A stretch of DNA of 13,294 nucleotides from Fusobacteriaceae bacterium UBA2433 (GCA_002342785.1 DDQV01000016.1:1-13294); one strand, 5' to 3'; shown: positions 1 to 7,727, numbered from the stretch's first letter. The notes: a model not told the origin generated them from the letters alone. Translations and numbers: made by a program.

Positions 1-248
1 TTTTTTTTAAAAGTTAAGAATTAATTTAAAAAATATTTAAATATTTTATGGAGTATTTTATTTTAAATATGAGAGTGTAGAATTATTGAAAAAAGAAATA
101 AGAATATACGACGTAGAATAGAAGAAAAAATAAAATATTTTACAGAATGTATGATTAAACTCAAGATCAATTTATTTTTTATTTGTATGAATAAATTAGA
201 ATAGTGTATTATAGTTATAGATATGAAATTATAAATTAAGGAGGAGTT
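1..248. other. AT-rich non-coding leader upstream of uvrA
   Basis: No gene can be supported here on either strand. The stretch is almost pure A/T and its reading frames have no ribosome binding site and no recognisable protein. It opens with eight T at 1-8, which could be the tail of an intrinsic terminator of a gene lying before the window, but the stem would be outside the window so this cannot be checked. An 18-bp A/T palindrome lies at 30-47 and an 8-bp A/T inverted repeat at 169-176 / 190-197. Both are expected in DNA of this composition. The only useful signal is the possible promoter at 183-212. Confidence 0.6.
183..212 (+). promoter_or_regulatory. Possible sigma-70-type promoter for uvrA
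   Basis: TTGTAT at 183-188 and TATTAT at 207-212 are separated by 18 bases. The predicted transcript would start near 219 and carry a leader of about 30 bases with an AAGGAGG ribosome binding site at 238-244 before the uvrA ATG. The surrounding DNA is so A/T-rich that chance matches are common. No LexA-type SOS box was recognised near it. Confidence 0.4.
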
Positions 249-3071
249 ATGAGTAATAAGATTATTATAAAGGGTGCGCGCGAGCATAACCTTAAAAATT
301 TAAATTTAGAAATACCCAAATATAAATTTGTAGTTATTACTGGAGTGAGTGGTAGTGGTAAGTCCTCCCTTGCTTTTGACACAATATATTCAGAGGGACA
401 AAGAAGATATGTAGAAAGTTTATCAGCTTATGCTAGGCAATTTATTGGTCAGATGACAAAACCAGATCTAGATAGTATAGAAGGACTCTCACCAGCAATT
501 TCTATTGAACAAAAGACGACTAATAAAAATCCAAGATCTATAGTGGGAACTATGACTGAAGTTTATGATTATATGAGATTACTGTATGCTCACATTGGAA
601 CAGCATATTGTCCTATATGTAATTCTCCAGTAAAAAAACAAAGTGTAGATGAGATTGTAGATACTATTTTGGAAAAAGGGAAATTAGGAGATAAACTCAT
701 CCTTATGTCACCAGTTGTAAAAGATAAGAAAGGAACTCATAAAAATCTATTTATTAATCTAATAAAAAAAGGTTTTGTAAGAGCTAGAGTAGATGGAGAA
801 ATTTTATATTTAGAGGATGACATAGATCTAGATAAAAATAAAAAACATAGTATAGAAGTTATTATAGATAGACTAATAATAAAGAATGAAGCTGAATTTT
901 TAACTAGACTTACAGATGGGATAGAAAGTTCTATTGGTTTGTCTGAAGGTAGAGTTATAGCAAATATAAATGAAAAAGATCATTCATATAGTGAGAATTT
1001 TACATGTCCTAACCATGAAAATATAGAGATACCAGATATTAATCCTAGGTTATTTTCATTTAATGCTCCCTATGGTGCTTGTCCAGAATGTAATGGATTA
1101 GGAAAAAAACTAGAGGTAGATGAAAACAAATTGATAATAGATGAAAATAAATCTATTAACGATGGAGGAATATATATTCCAGGGGCTTCAAGTGCTAAGG
1201 GATATGTATGGACAATATTTACTGCTATGGCAAATTTTTTTAATATAGATTTAGATAAACCTTTTAAAGAATTAACAAAAAAAGAAAAAGATATTATATT
1301 TTATGGAAATTTAGGGAAAAAATTTGAAGTTAATTATACTGGACGAGAATTTAGTTATAATGGGATGAAAAATTTTGAAGGGATAGTAAAAAATCTTGAG
1401 AGAAGATATTATGAAACTAGTTCTGAATCTATGAAAGATGAAATTGAAAATAAATATATGATGAGAAAGACTTGTAATAGTTGTCACGGGAAAAGACTTA
1501 GAGATGAAGTTTTATCTATTAGAATAAATAAGATGAATATAATGGATGTTAGTTTTTTAAGTATAAAAGATTGTTTAGTATTCTTTAATGAGCTTAATTT
1601 AAATCCAAAAGAAGAGATTATTGCTAAAGATATATTAAAAGAAATAAGAGAACGTCTTAATTTTATGATAAATGTGGGTTTAGATTATCTTAGTCTTGCT
1701 CGTGAAACAAGAACTTTGTCTGGTGGTGAATCTCAAAGGATTAGATTGGCAACTCAGATTGGAAGTGGATTGACAGGAGTACTTTACGTATTAGATGAAC
1801 CTAGTATTGGTTTACATCAAAGAGATAATGATAAATTATTAAAAACTCTAAATAGGCTTAAAGAATTAGGAAATACCTTAATAGTAGTAGAACACGATGA
1901 AGAAACTATGATGCAGTCAGATTATATTTTTGATTTGGGGCCTGGAGCTGGAAGATTTGGAGGGGAGATAGTAGCTAAAGGAACTCCTAAACAGATTATG
2001 AAATCTAAAAAATCTCTTACTGGAAAATATTTAAAGGGAGAGATAGCTATAGAAGTACCTTTAAAAAGAAGAAAATCTAAAGAGTATTTAGAATTAATTG
2101 GAGCTTGTGGAAATAATTTAAAAAATGTAGATATTAAAGTTCCATTAGGGGTAATCACTGCTGTAACAGGAGTTAGTGGAAGTGGTAAATCTACTTTAAT
2201 CAATCAAACTTTGTATCCTATATTGTTTAATAAATTAAATAAAGGAAAGTTATATCCGTTAGATTATAAAAAAATAAAAGGAATAGATTATTTAAACAAG
2301 GTAATAGATATAAATCAAAGTCCTATTGGTCGAACTCCAAGATCAAATACTGCAACTTATACTAAAATGTTCGATGACATTCGTGGAATATTTGCTGAGA
2401 CCAAAGAAGCAAAACTTCGTGGGTATCAAAAAGGAAGATTTTCTTTTAACGTGAAAGGTGGAAGGTGTGAAACTTGTCAAGGTGGAGGAATCATTAAGAT
2501 AGAGATGAATTTTTTACCCGATGTATATGTAGAATGTGAAGTATGTAAAGGTAAAAGATATAATCGAGAAACCTTAGAGATAGAGTATAAAGGGAAAAAT
2601 ATAGCAGAAATTTTAGATCTTAGTGTAGGAGATGCTTATGACTTTTTTAGTAAAATTCCATCTTTAGAGAGAAAATTAAAAGTACTCATAGATGTAGGCT
2701 TGGACTATATAAAGTTAGGTCAATCTGCAACTACTTTATCTGGAGGAGAAGCTCAAAGAATAAAATTAGCAACAGAGCTGTCTAAGATGAGTAGAGGTCA
2801 TACTATATATATATTAGATGAACCTACTACAGGACTCCATTTTGAAGATATAAGAAAACTATTAGAGGTACTAAATAGATTAGTAGACAAAGGAAATACC
2901 GTAATTATAATTGAACATAATTTAGATGTTGTAAAAACAGCTGACTATGTAATCGATGTTGGTCCTGAAGGAGGAGATGGCGGAGGAAAAATTATAGCTG
3001 TAGGAACACCTGAGGAGATAATAAAATCTAAAACTTCTTATACAGGAAAATATTTGAAAAAATTAATTTAG
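249..3071 (+). CDS. uvrA: UvrABC system protein A, excision-repair damage-recognition ATPase
   Basis: UvrA dimerises, loads UvrB onto distorted DNA and starts nucleotide excision repair in the cytoplasm. At 940 residues it has the usual family length and shows two ABC ATPase modules. The first has Walker A GVSGSGKSS at 32-40, signature LSGGES at 490-495 and Walker B VLDEP at 514-518. The second has Walker A at 641-649, LSGGEA at 830-835 and ILDEP at 855-859. The C-terminal zinc module has C740, C743, C763 and C766. The first zinc module reads C253-P-N-H256 then C278-P-E-C281, so one usual cysteine is a histidine. ATG 249 is preceded by AAGGAGG at 238-244. The gene stands alone, followed by 154 bases that hold the rpsO promoter. 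Identification is certain from the motifs. Confidence 0.98.
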   Translation: MSNKIIIKGAREHNLKNLNLEIPKYKFVVITGVSGSGKSSLAFDTIYSEGQRRYVESLSAYARQFIGQMTKPDLDSIEGLSPAISIEQKTTNKNPRSIVGTMTEVYDYMRLLYAHIGTAYCPICNSPVKKQSVDEIVDTILEKGKLGDKLILMSPVVKDKKGTHKNLFINLIKKGFVRARVDGEILYLEDDIDLDKNKKHSIEVIIDRLIIKNEAEFLTRLTDGIESSIGLSEGRVIANINEKDHSYSENFTCPNHENIEIPDINPRLFSFNAPYGACPECNGLGKKLEVDENKLIIDENKSINDGGIYIPGASSAKGYVWTIFTAMANFFNIDLDKPFKELTKKEKDIIFYGNLGKKFEVNYTGREFSYNGMKNFEGIVKNLERRYYETSSESMKDEIENKYMMRKTCNSCHGKRLRDEVLSIRINKMNIMDVSFLSIKDCLVFFNELNLNPKEEIIAKDILKEIRERLNFMINVGLDYLSLARETRTLSGGESQRIRLATQIGSGLTGVLYVLDEPSIGLHQRDNDKLLKTLNRLKELGNTLIVVEHDEETMMQSDYIFDLGPGAGRFGGEIVAKGTPKQIMKSKKSLTGKYLKGEIAIEVPLKRRKSKEYLELIGACGNNLKNVDIKVPLGVITAVTGVSGSGKSTLINQTLYPILFNKLNKGKLYPLDYKKIKGIDYLNKVIDINQSPIGRTPRSNTATYTKMFDDIRGIFAETKEAKLRGYQKGRFSFNVKGGRCETCQGGGIIKIEMNFLPDVYVECEVCKGKRYNRETLEIEYKGKNIAEILDLSVGDAYDFFSKIPSLERKLKVLIDVGLDYIKLGQSATTLSGGEAQRIKLATELSKMSRGHTIYILDEPTTGLHFEDIRKLLEVLNRLVDKGNTVIIIEHNLDVVKTADYVIDVGPEGGDGGGKIIAVGTPEEIIKSKTSYTGKYLKKLI

Positions 3072-3118
3072 AATTTATTTTTAATAGAATAACTTTTAAA
3101 CTTAAAAGCAAAACTTTC

Positions 3119-3147
3119 TTTACAAAATATTATTATTTTGTTATAAT
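3119..3147 (+). promoter_or_regulatory. Strong promoter for rpsO
   Basis: TTTACA at 3119-3124, a 17-base spacer and a perfect TATAAT at 3142-3147 form a near-consensus housekeeping promoter. It predicts a transcript start near 3154 and a leader of about 70 bases before rpsO. A strong promoter suits a ribosomal protein gene. Confidence 0.8.
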
Positions 3148-3153
3148 ACTTTA

Positions 3154-3225
3154 AATTCGTATCTAGGTTTTGGGGTGTCGCCCTTGGCTTGGTTTGGATA
3201 ATTTAATTTTTAGGAGGAACAAATA
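3154..3225 (+). promoter_or_regulatory. Structured rpsO leader, possible S15 autoregulatory site
   Basis: This 72-base leader is noticeably richer in G and C than its surroundings. A three-base GGG/CCC hairpin can form between the G run at 3172-3175 and CCC at 3181-3183. An outer pairing of TATC (3160-3163) with GATA (3197-3200) is possible, and CTAGG (3163-3167) can pair with CTTGG (3183-3187) using two G-U pairs. CTTGG, CTTGG and TTTGG lie head to tail at 3183-3197. In several bacteria S15 is known to bind its own mRNA leader, with varied structures. That this leader does so is an inference. The ribosome binding site AGGAGG is at 3212-3217. Confidence 0.35.
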
Positions 3226-3489
3226 ATGGCAATGAGAACAAAAGCAGAAATCATTAAAGAGTTTGGAAAAACAGTAACAGATACAGGATCTACAGAGGTG
3301 CAAGTAGCTATATTAACTGAAAGAATTAATCACTTAACTGATCATTTAAGAATCAATAAGAAAGATCATCATTCTAGATTAGGATTAATGAAAATGGTTG
3401 GTAAAAGAAGAAGATTATTAGACTATATGATCAAGAAAGATTTAGATGGTTATAGAGCATTAATTTCTAAATTAGGAATCAGAAAATAA
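3226..3489 (+). CDS. rpsO: 30S ribosomal protein S15
   Basis: S15 is a primary binding protein of the small ribosomal subunit that organises the central domain of 16S rRNA. The 87 residues match the usual length of 88-89. The family core is clear: TGSTEVQVA at 20-28, the H48-H49-S50-R51 segment and the basic GKRRRLLDY at 59-67. AGGAGG at 3212-3217 sits 8 bases before ATG 3226. A second ATG two codons later is less well spaced. The gene has its own promoter and leader upstream and an intrinsic terminator 6 bases after its stop, so it is probably monocistronic here. The pnp gene, which often follows rpsO in other bacteria, is absent. Confidence 0.98.
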   Translation: MAMRTKAEIIKEFGKTVTDTGSTEVQVAILTERINHLTDHLRINKKDHHSRLGLMKMVGKRRRLLDYMIKKDLDGYRALISKLGIRK

Positions 3490-3495
3490 TTAACT

Positions 3496-3523
3496 AGACA
3501 GGTCTTAGACCTGTCTTTTTTTT
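3496..3523 (+). terminator. Intrinsic terminator of rpsO
   Basis: AGACAGGTC (3496-3504) and GACCTGTCT (3508-3516) form a perfect 9-bp stem with a 3-base TTA loop. A run of eight T at 3516-3523 follows. It begins 6 bases after the rpsO stop codon and ends just before the -35 element of the next promoter. Confidence 0.93.
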
Positions 3524-3524
3524 A

Positions 3525-3553
3525 TTGTACAAACAGTTTATATGTTGTATAAT
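3525..3553 (+). promoter_or_regulatory. Strong promoter for the lolE-lolD pair
   Basis: TTGTAC at 3525-3530, a 17-base spacer and a perfect TATAAT at 3548-3553 are packed immediately behind the rpsO terminator. Transcription should begin near 3560. This removes ATG 3542 from the message and supports a permease start at 3587. Confidence 0.75.
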
Positions 3554-3586
3554 TTTGGTAACAGACGGAGGGTGATTAACATTAAT

Positions 3587-4753
3587 ATGATAGAATTTTT
3601 TATAGCCAAAAAACATATATTAGAAAGAAAAAGACAAAGTATTATAGCTATATTAGGTGTAGCTATTGGTGTGACAGTACTTACAGTTTCTATAGCAATA
3701 GCTAATGGTTTAGATAAAAATATGGTGGATAGTATATTATCTATAAGTTCCCATGTTGTAGTAACAAAAGATGGTGAAGCAGTAGAAGATTATAGAAAAA
3801 TTCAAACACAGATAGAATCATTAGAGGGTGTAAAGGGTGTGGTTCCTCAAATATCTACCCAAGGGATTTTAAAATATAATGGTGCTTTTGGTTCTTTCGT
3901 ATCAGGAGTAAAGATTAATGGATTGGATTTTGATGATGCTAAAATAGCTATGAATTTAGATGAAAAAATAGTTGCTGGAACGATGGATATAAAAAAACCT
4001 ACAGAATTTTTAATAGGAAAGGAACTATTCGATCAATTAGGAGCAAAATTAGGGGATAAAATTACTGTAATATCTGCTGATAATCGAGAGATGCATCTAA
4101 CTATAGTTGGAGTTTTTCAATCGGGATATTATGAATATGATACGACTATGATAATAGTTCCGTTAAGAGCAGTACAAATTTTATCTTATACTGGTGATAC
4201 AATAACAAGTTTAGAGGTATTTTTGGATGATGTGTATAGTGCAAATAAAATTTCAAAACAGATTGAAATAAAAACTAGTATGAGTACTAGAACTTGGGGA
4301 GACTTAAATAAAAACTTATTAGCTGCTTTATCTTTGGAAAAAACAGTTATGATCCTAGTATTTTCACTTATAGTAATTATTGCAGGATTTGTAGTATGGG
4401 TTATATTAAATATGTTGGTTAAGGAAAAAACTAGGGATATTGGAATAATGAGATCTATGGGATTTAGTAGTAAAAATATAATGAGAATATTTATGTTGGA
4501 AGGACTTTTTTTAGGATCTTTTGGAATTGTGGTTGGAATGAGTATATCAGGAGGAGTACTTTGGTATATAAAAGATAATACAATAAATCAAATAACCAAT
4601 ATTTATTATTTAAATAAGATACCGGTAGAGATAACTCCTAAGGAAATTTTTATAATAATAGGAGCAAATATAATTATTATATTTTTGTCTAGTATTTTTC
4701 CAGCATATAGAGCTGCAAAATTGCAAGTAGTTGAAGCATTAAAATATGATTAA
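3587..4753 (+). CDS. lolE: LolC/LolE-family lipoprotein-releasing ABC permease (FtsX fold)
   Basis: This is the membrane subunit of an ABC transporter that probably extracts outer-membrane lipoproteins from the inner membrane. The 388 residues show the LolC/E layout. There is a basic N-terminus, a first membrane segment around 19-43, and a large periplasmic region to about 250. Three more membrane segments follow near 254-277, 301-328 and 353-371. The cytoplasmic motif TRDIGIMRSMG at 282-292 and the tail FPAYRAAKLQVVEALKYD are typical. The frame is open from ATG 3542, but a strong promoter overlaps that start, so ATG 3587 is preferred. Its GGAGGG site at 3567-3572 has a long 14-base spacing, and ATT 3581 would be spaced better. 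lolD follows after 73 bases. Only one permease gene is present, so a homodimer is possible. A MacB-like exporter is the alternative. Confidence 0.85.
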   Translation: MIEFFIAKKHILERKRQSIIAILGVAIGVTVLTVSIAIANGLDKNMVDSILSISSHVVVTKDGEAVEDYRKIQTQIESLEGVKGVVPQISTQGILKYNGAFGSFVSGVKINGLDFDDAKIAMNLDEKIVAGTMDIKKPTEFLIGKELFDQLGAKLGDKITVISADNREMHLTIVGVFQSGYYEYDTTMIIVPLRAVQILSYTGDTITSLEVFLDDVYSANKISKQIEIKTSMSTRTWGDLNKNLLAALSLEKTVMILVFSLIVIIAGFVVWVILNMLVKEKTRDIGIMRSMGFSSKNIMRIFMLEGLFLGSFGIVVGMSISGGVLWYIKDNTINQITNIYYLNKIPVEITPKEIFIIIGANIIIIFLSSIFPAYRAAKLQVVEALKYD

Positions 4754-4826
4754 AATTTCAATGAGTAAATAAATATATAATAAGATAAATTTATAAAAGG
4801 AAAGTTTTGAAATAGGAGTTGAAAAA

Positions 4827-5516
4827 ATGTCTGAAATAATATTAAAAATAGAAAAATTAAATAAAAGATATAAAGATAAAAAAAGGGACATACAAATATT
4901 AAAGGACTTAAATTTTGAGATAAACAAGGGTGAATTTGTTTCTGTCCTTGGAAAATCTGGTTCTGGAAAAACAACTTTTTTAAATATGATTGGAATGTTA
5001 GATCGCCCAGATTCAGGTGATATTTATTATGCAGGTAAAAATGTAAGTAAAGCATATAGCTCAAAAATAGATTTATTGAGAAATGAAATGTTAGGATTTA
5101 TATTTCAATTTCACTATCTTCTACCAGAGTTCTCAGCACTTGAAAATGTTATGTTGCCAGGTCTTATAGGAAAGAAAAAAAGTCGTGAAGAAATAAAAAA
5201 AAGAGCAGAACAACTTCTTATAGAGATGAAGTTAGGAGATAGGCTAGATCATAAACCTACCGAATTATCTGGTGGAGAAAAACAAAGGGTAGCCATAGCA
5301 CGGGCAATGATAAATGAACCAAAAATAATATTAGCTGATGAGCCTACAGGTAATTTAGACGAAGAAACTAGTGAAGTTATCCATAATCTTTTGAGAAAAA
5401 TATGTAAAGAAAAAAAACAAACTATCATAGTTGTGACTCATAGTACTGAGCTAGCAAGCATAACTGATAAAAGATATCATTTGACTAAGGGGAAATTAGA
5501 GTTGTTAACTGATTAG
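4827..5516 (+). CDS. lolD: LolD-type ABC transporter ATP-binding subunit
   Basis: This cytoplasmic ATPase powers the neighbouring permease. In 229 residues, the normal LolD length, it has Walker A GKSGSGKT at 42-49, the Q-loop segment FIFQFHYLLP with ENVMLP downstream, signature LSGGEKQR at 147-154, Walker B ILADEP at 168-173 followed by TGNLDEETS, and a switch histidine in VVTHS. The FQFHYLLPEFSALENVMLP run is characteristic of the LolD/MacB group. AGGAG at 4814-4818 precedes ATG 4827. The gene lies 73 bases after the permease with no terminator between, so the two are likely co-transcribed. No intrinsic terminator is visible after it. Confidence 0.88.
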   Translation: MSEIILKIEKLNKRYKDKKRDIQILKDLNFEINKGEFVSVLGKSGSGKTTFLNMIGMLDRPDSGDIYYAGKNVSKAYSSKIDLLRNEMLGFIFQFHYLLPEFSALENVMLPGLIGKKKSREEIKKRAEQLLIEMKLGDRLDHKPTELSGGEKQRVAIARAMINEPKIILADEPTGNLDEETSEVIHNLLRKICKEKKQTIIVVTHSTELASITDKRYHLTKGKLELLTD

Positions 5517-5592
5517 CTTAATATATAAAATCTTAAATTAAAAGCTTATAATTACTTTATATAGTTATTATAGGTTTTTAATTTATGTGAAA

Positions 5593-5605
5593 TATAATGG
5601 GGGGG
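5593..5605 (+). promoter_or_regulatory. G-tract ribosome binding site of ptb
   Basis: TATAAT runs straight into seven G, ending 6 bases before ATG 5612. This G-tract plus the following AG is the only Shine-Dalgarno candidate. It decides the start against ATG 5597, whose own G is the first of the tract. The same motif shape occurs before buk, cobQ and cobU. Confidence 0.65.
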
Positions 5606-5611
5606 AGTAAA

Positions 5612-6517
5612 ATGAAAACTTTTGAAGAAATATTGTTACAAGCACAACAACAAGAAAAAAGAAAAGTTATTTCTGTAGCTGTAGCTCAAGATAGGGAAGT
5701 ATTATTATCAGTTGAAGAAGCCAGAAAAAAAGGGATAATAGATGGGATATTAATAGGAGATTCTATCAAAATACAAAAAATAGCAGGTAAATTAAATATA
5801 GATTTATCTAATTACAAAATCATCGATAAAAAAGATGATATGGAAGCTGCTAGACAGGCTGTGATAGAAGTTTCTAGTGGAAGAGCAGATATGTTGATGA
5901 AAGGATTAGTTGATACTAGTGTAGTTTTAAAAGCTGCCCTAGACAAAGAAATTGGTCTTAGAGGTGAAAGTGTATTATCTCATGTTGCAGTATTTGAGAT
6001 TGAAAATTATGATAGATTATTTTTTATTACAGATGCAGCTATGAATATAGCACCAAATTTGGAAACAAAGAAAAAAATAATAGATAATTCTGTAAAAGTA
6101 GCTCGTGCTTTGGGTATAAAAAATCCTAAAGTAGCTTGTATTTGTGCCAAGGAAAAAGTAAATAAAAAAATGCCAGATACTGTTGATGCCTATGAATTAG
6201 AGAAAATGAATAAAAGGGGAGAAATAAAAAATTGTATTGTAGGTGGTCCTTTTGCATTAGATAATGCAGTATCATTAGAAGCATCTAAACACAAAGGAAT
6301 TGATCATGAAGTTGCTGGGATGGCTGATATTTTATTAGCACCAGATATTGAAGGCGGAAATATTTTGTATAAATCTATATCTTATTTTGCAAAATCTAAA
6401 GGAGCAGGATTAATAGTGGGAGCCATTGCACCAATTATTCTTACTTCTAGAGCAGATAGCGAAGAAACTAAGTTAAATTCAATAATATTAGGAGCAATGA
6501 CAGCGGGTAAACTGTAA
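5612..6517 (+). CDS. ptb: Phosphate butyryltransferase
   Basis: Ptb converts butyryl-CoA and phosphate to butyryl phosphate and CoA in the cytoplasm, feeding butyrate kinase. The 301-residue protein has the phosphate acetyl/butyryl-transferase fold hallmarks. These include GRADMLMKGLVDT in the middle region, GLRGESVLSHVAVFE from 115, ITDAAMNIAPNL, and the conserved LTSRADS at 277-283 followed by ETKLNSI. The length suits Ptb; a classical Pta would differ. ATG 5597 is in frame but lies inside the G-rich ribosome binding site, so ATG 5612 is chosen. buk follows after 42 bases, the standard ptb-buk order. I found no convincing promoter in the 95 bases before it. Other short acyl-CoA substrates are possible. 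Confidence 0.92.
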   Translation: MKTFEEILLQAQQQEKRKVISVAVAQDREVLLSVEEARKKGIIDGILIGDSIKIQKIAGKLNIDLSNYKIIDKKDDMEAARQAVIEVSSGRADMLMKGLVDTSVVLKAALDKEIGLRGESVLSHVAVFEIENYDRLFFITDAAMNIAPNLETKKKIIDNSVKVARALGIKNPKVACICAKEKVNKKMPDTVDAYELEKMNKRGEIKNCIVGGPFALDNAVSLEASKHKGIDHEVAGMADILLAPDIEGGNILYKSISYFAKSKGAGLIVGAIAPIILTSRADSEETKLNSIILGAMTAGKL

Positions 6518-6539
6518 GTTTTTTTAGTTGATTTTTTAG

Positions 6540-6551
6540 TACATAGGGGGG
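6540..6551 (+). promoter_or_regulatory. G-tract ribosome binding site of buk
   Basis: TACATA is followed by six G (6546-6551), 8 bases before ATG 6560. There is no AGGAGG. Unlike the copies at ptb, cobQ and cobU, this one has ATA rather than ATG before the G run, so it contains no embedded start codon. Confidence 0.65.
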
Positions 6552-6559
6552 ATAACAAA

Positions 6560-7627
6560 ATGAGTCATAAAATATTAATAATTAATCCAGGATCTACATC
6601 TACAAAGATAGCTATTTATGAAAATGAAAAAGAGATCTTTGAAAAAACTCTAAGACATACTAATGAGGAATTAGAACCATTTGAAAATATTTCAGATCAA
6701 TTGGAATTTAGAAGAAAAGTTATTTTAGATGCTGTATCTGAATCAGGAATACAAATTGAAGAATTAGCAGCTGTTGTAGGGAGAGGCGGATTGTTAAAAC
6801 CAATTGCTGGTGGAACTTATGAAGTGAATAAAAATATGTTAGAGGATTTAAAAATAGGAGTATTAGGAGAACATGCATCAAATTTAGGAGGAAGGATAGC
6901 TCATGAGATAGCTTCTGCTATTTCAAAGCCTTCGTATATTGTAGATCCTGTTGTAGTGGATGAATTAGATGAAATAGCTAGAATATCAGGGATACCTGAA
7001 TTGGAAAGAAAAAGTATATTCCATGCGTTAAATCAAAAAGCCGTTGCGAGAAGAGCTGCACAAGAGATTGGTAAACCTTACAAGGAATTAAATTTAATTG
7101 TTGTACATCTTGGTGGAGGGATAAGTGTAGGAGCTCATTCAAAGGGTAGAGTTATAGATGTAAATAATGCACTAGATGGAGATGGACCATTTTCACCTGA
7201 AAGATCTGGACAACTTCCTATTGGAGATTTATTAAAAATGGCTACTAGTGGGAAATATGATTTAGATTTTATTAAAAAAAGAATTAAAGGAAATGGTGGA
7301 GTAGTAGCATATTTAAATACTAATGACATGAAAGAAGTTACTGATAATGCTGAGAATGGAGATAAAAAAGCAAATCTTATTGTAGACGCTATGGTATATC
7401 AAATAGCTAAAGAAGTAGGAGCTATGGCAACGGTTCTTTTGGGAAAAGTAGATGCTATAATTTTAACTGGAGGAATTGCTTTTTCTAAGAAAATAGTAAA
7501 AGATATTACAAATAGAGTTTCTTTTATGGGAGAAGTAAAAGTATATCCTGGAGAAGATGAGATGTTGGCATTAGCAGAGGGTGGATTAAGGGTACTAACA
7601 GGAGAAGAAATTTCAAAAAAATATTAA
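6560..7627 (+). CDS. buk: Butyrate kinase
   Basis: Buk transfers the phosphoryl group of butyryl phosphate to ADP, giving butyrate and ATP, the energy-yielding end of the Ptb-Buk route. The 355 residues fit the family and belong to the acetate/sugar kinase fold. The N-terminal phosphate loop NPGSTSTK is at 9-16, followed by GRGGLLKPIAGGTYEVN. The second nucleotide-binding loop VHLGGGISVGAH starts at 182, then NNALDGDGPFSPERSGQLP. A C-terminal ILTGGIAFSKK is also present. The GGTYEVN and DGDGPFSPERSG signatures separate Buk from acetate kinase. It is translated from a six-G ribosome binding site and is probably co-transcribed with ptb. No GC-rich terminator follows, only an A/T hairpin at 7633-7648. 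Confidence 0.94.
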   Translation: MSHKILIINPGSTSTKIAIYENEKEIFEKTLRHTNEELEPFENISDQLEFRRKVILDAVSESGIQIEELAAVVGRGGLLKPIAGGTYEVNKNMLEDLKIGVLGEHASNLGGRIAHEIASAISKPSYIVDPVVVDELDEIARISGIPELERKSIFHALNQKAVARRAAQEIGKPYKELNLIVVHLGGGISVGAHSKGRVIDVNNALDGDGPFSPERSGQLPIGDLLKMATSGKYDLDFIKKRIKGNGGVVAYLNTNDMKEVTDNAENGDKKANLIVDAMVYQIAKEVGAMATVLLGKVDAIILTGGIAFSKKIVKDITNRVSFMGEVKVYPGEDEMLALAEGGLRVLTGEEISKKY

Positions 7628-7674
7628 TATATAATTTTTTTTAAAATTAAAGTAGGAAAATTAAAAAAATGGGG

Positions 7675-7680
7675 TATACT
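7675..7680 (+). promoter_or_regulatory. Candidate -10 box for hpf
   Basis: TATACT at 7675-7680 is a good -10 hexamer placed 64 bases before the preferred hpf start, but no -35 hexamer stands out 16-18 bases upstream. The GGGG just before it could instead be a ribosome binding site for a 12-codon frame starting at 7682. The call is therefore weak. Confidence 0.3.
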
Positions 7681-7687
7681 AATGTTA

Positions 7688-7727
7688 AGAGGAATTACTA
7701 AAGACCTCTGGAATACATAATTACTAA
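7688..7727 (+). promoter_or_regulatory. Hairpin and direct repeat in the hpf leader
   Basis: AGAGG (7688-7692) pairs with CCTCT (7705-7709) around a 12-base loop. The loop begins with AATTACTAA (7693-7701, last base A), and the same nine bases recur at 7719-7727 just before the hpf ribosome binding site. A short stem holding one copy and leaving the other exposed could affect translation, but there is no direct evidence for this. Confidence 0.3.

Noticed and set aside
30..47. Perfect 18-bp A/T palindrome
   Set aside because: It is made only of A and T in a nearly pure A/T stretch, where such palindromes arise by chance. There is no second copy or adjacent promoter.
63..287. Minus-strand open frame over the uvrA leader and start
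   Set aside because: It is a low-complexity I/S/L/F-rich translation of A/T-rich DNA with no ribosome binding site and no recognisable family, and it overlaps the true uvrA start.
1922..2203. Minus-strand open frames inside real genes (also near 4739-5064, 7135-7329, 9120-9326 and 12707-12988)
   Set aside because: Each lies antisense within or across a clearly identified gene, has no start signal of its own and no family resemblance.
3093..3108. CTTTTAA-AC-TTAAAAG inverted repeat after uvrA as a terminator
   Set aside because: The stem has one G-C pair, the loop is only 2 bases and no T run follows. It is not a credible intrinsic terminator.
5547..5572. Imperfect inverted repeat TATAATTAC / GTTATTATA before ptb as an operator
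   Set aside because: It has one mismatch and is almost all A/T, so chance is a sufficient explanation. No regulator family with this site could be named.
5593..5598. TATAAT just before the ptb G tract as a -10 box
   Set aside because: Transcription would start within the ribosome binding site, and no -35 hexamer exists 16-19 bases upstream. It is better seen as part of the shared start motif.
7672..7677. GGGTAT before hpf as a sigma-B-type -10 box
   Set aside because: No matching GTTTAA-like -35 lies 12-14 bases upstream, and sigma-B is not expected in the inferred host phylum.
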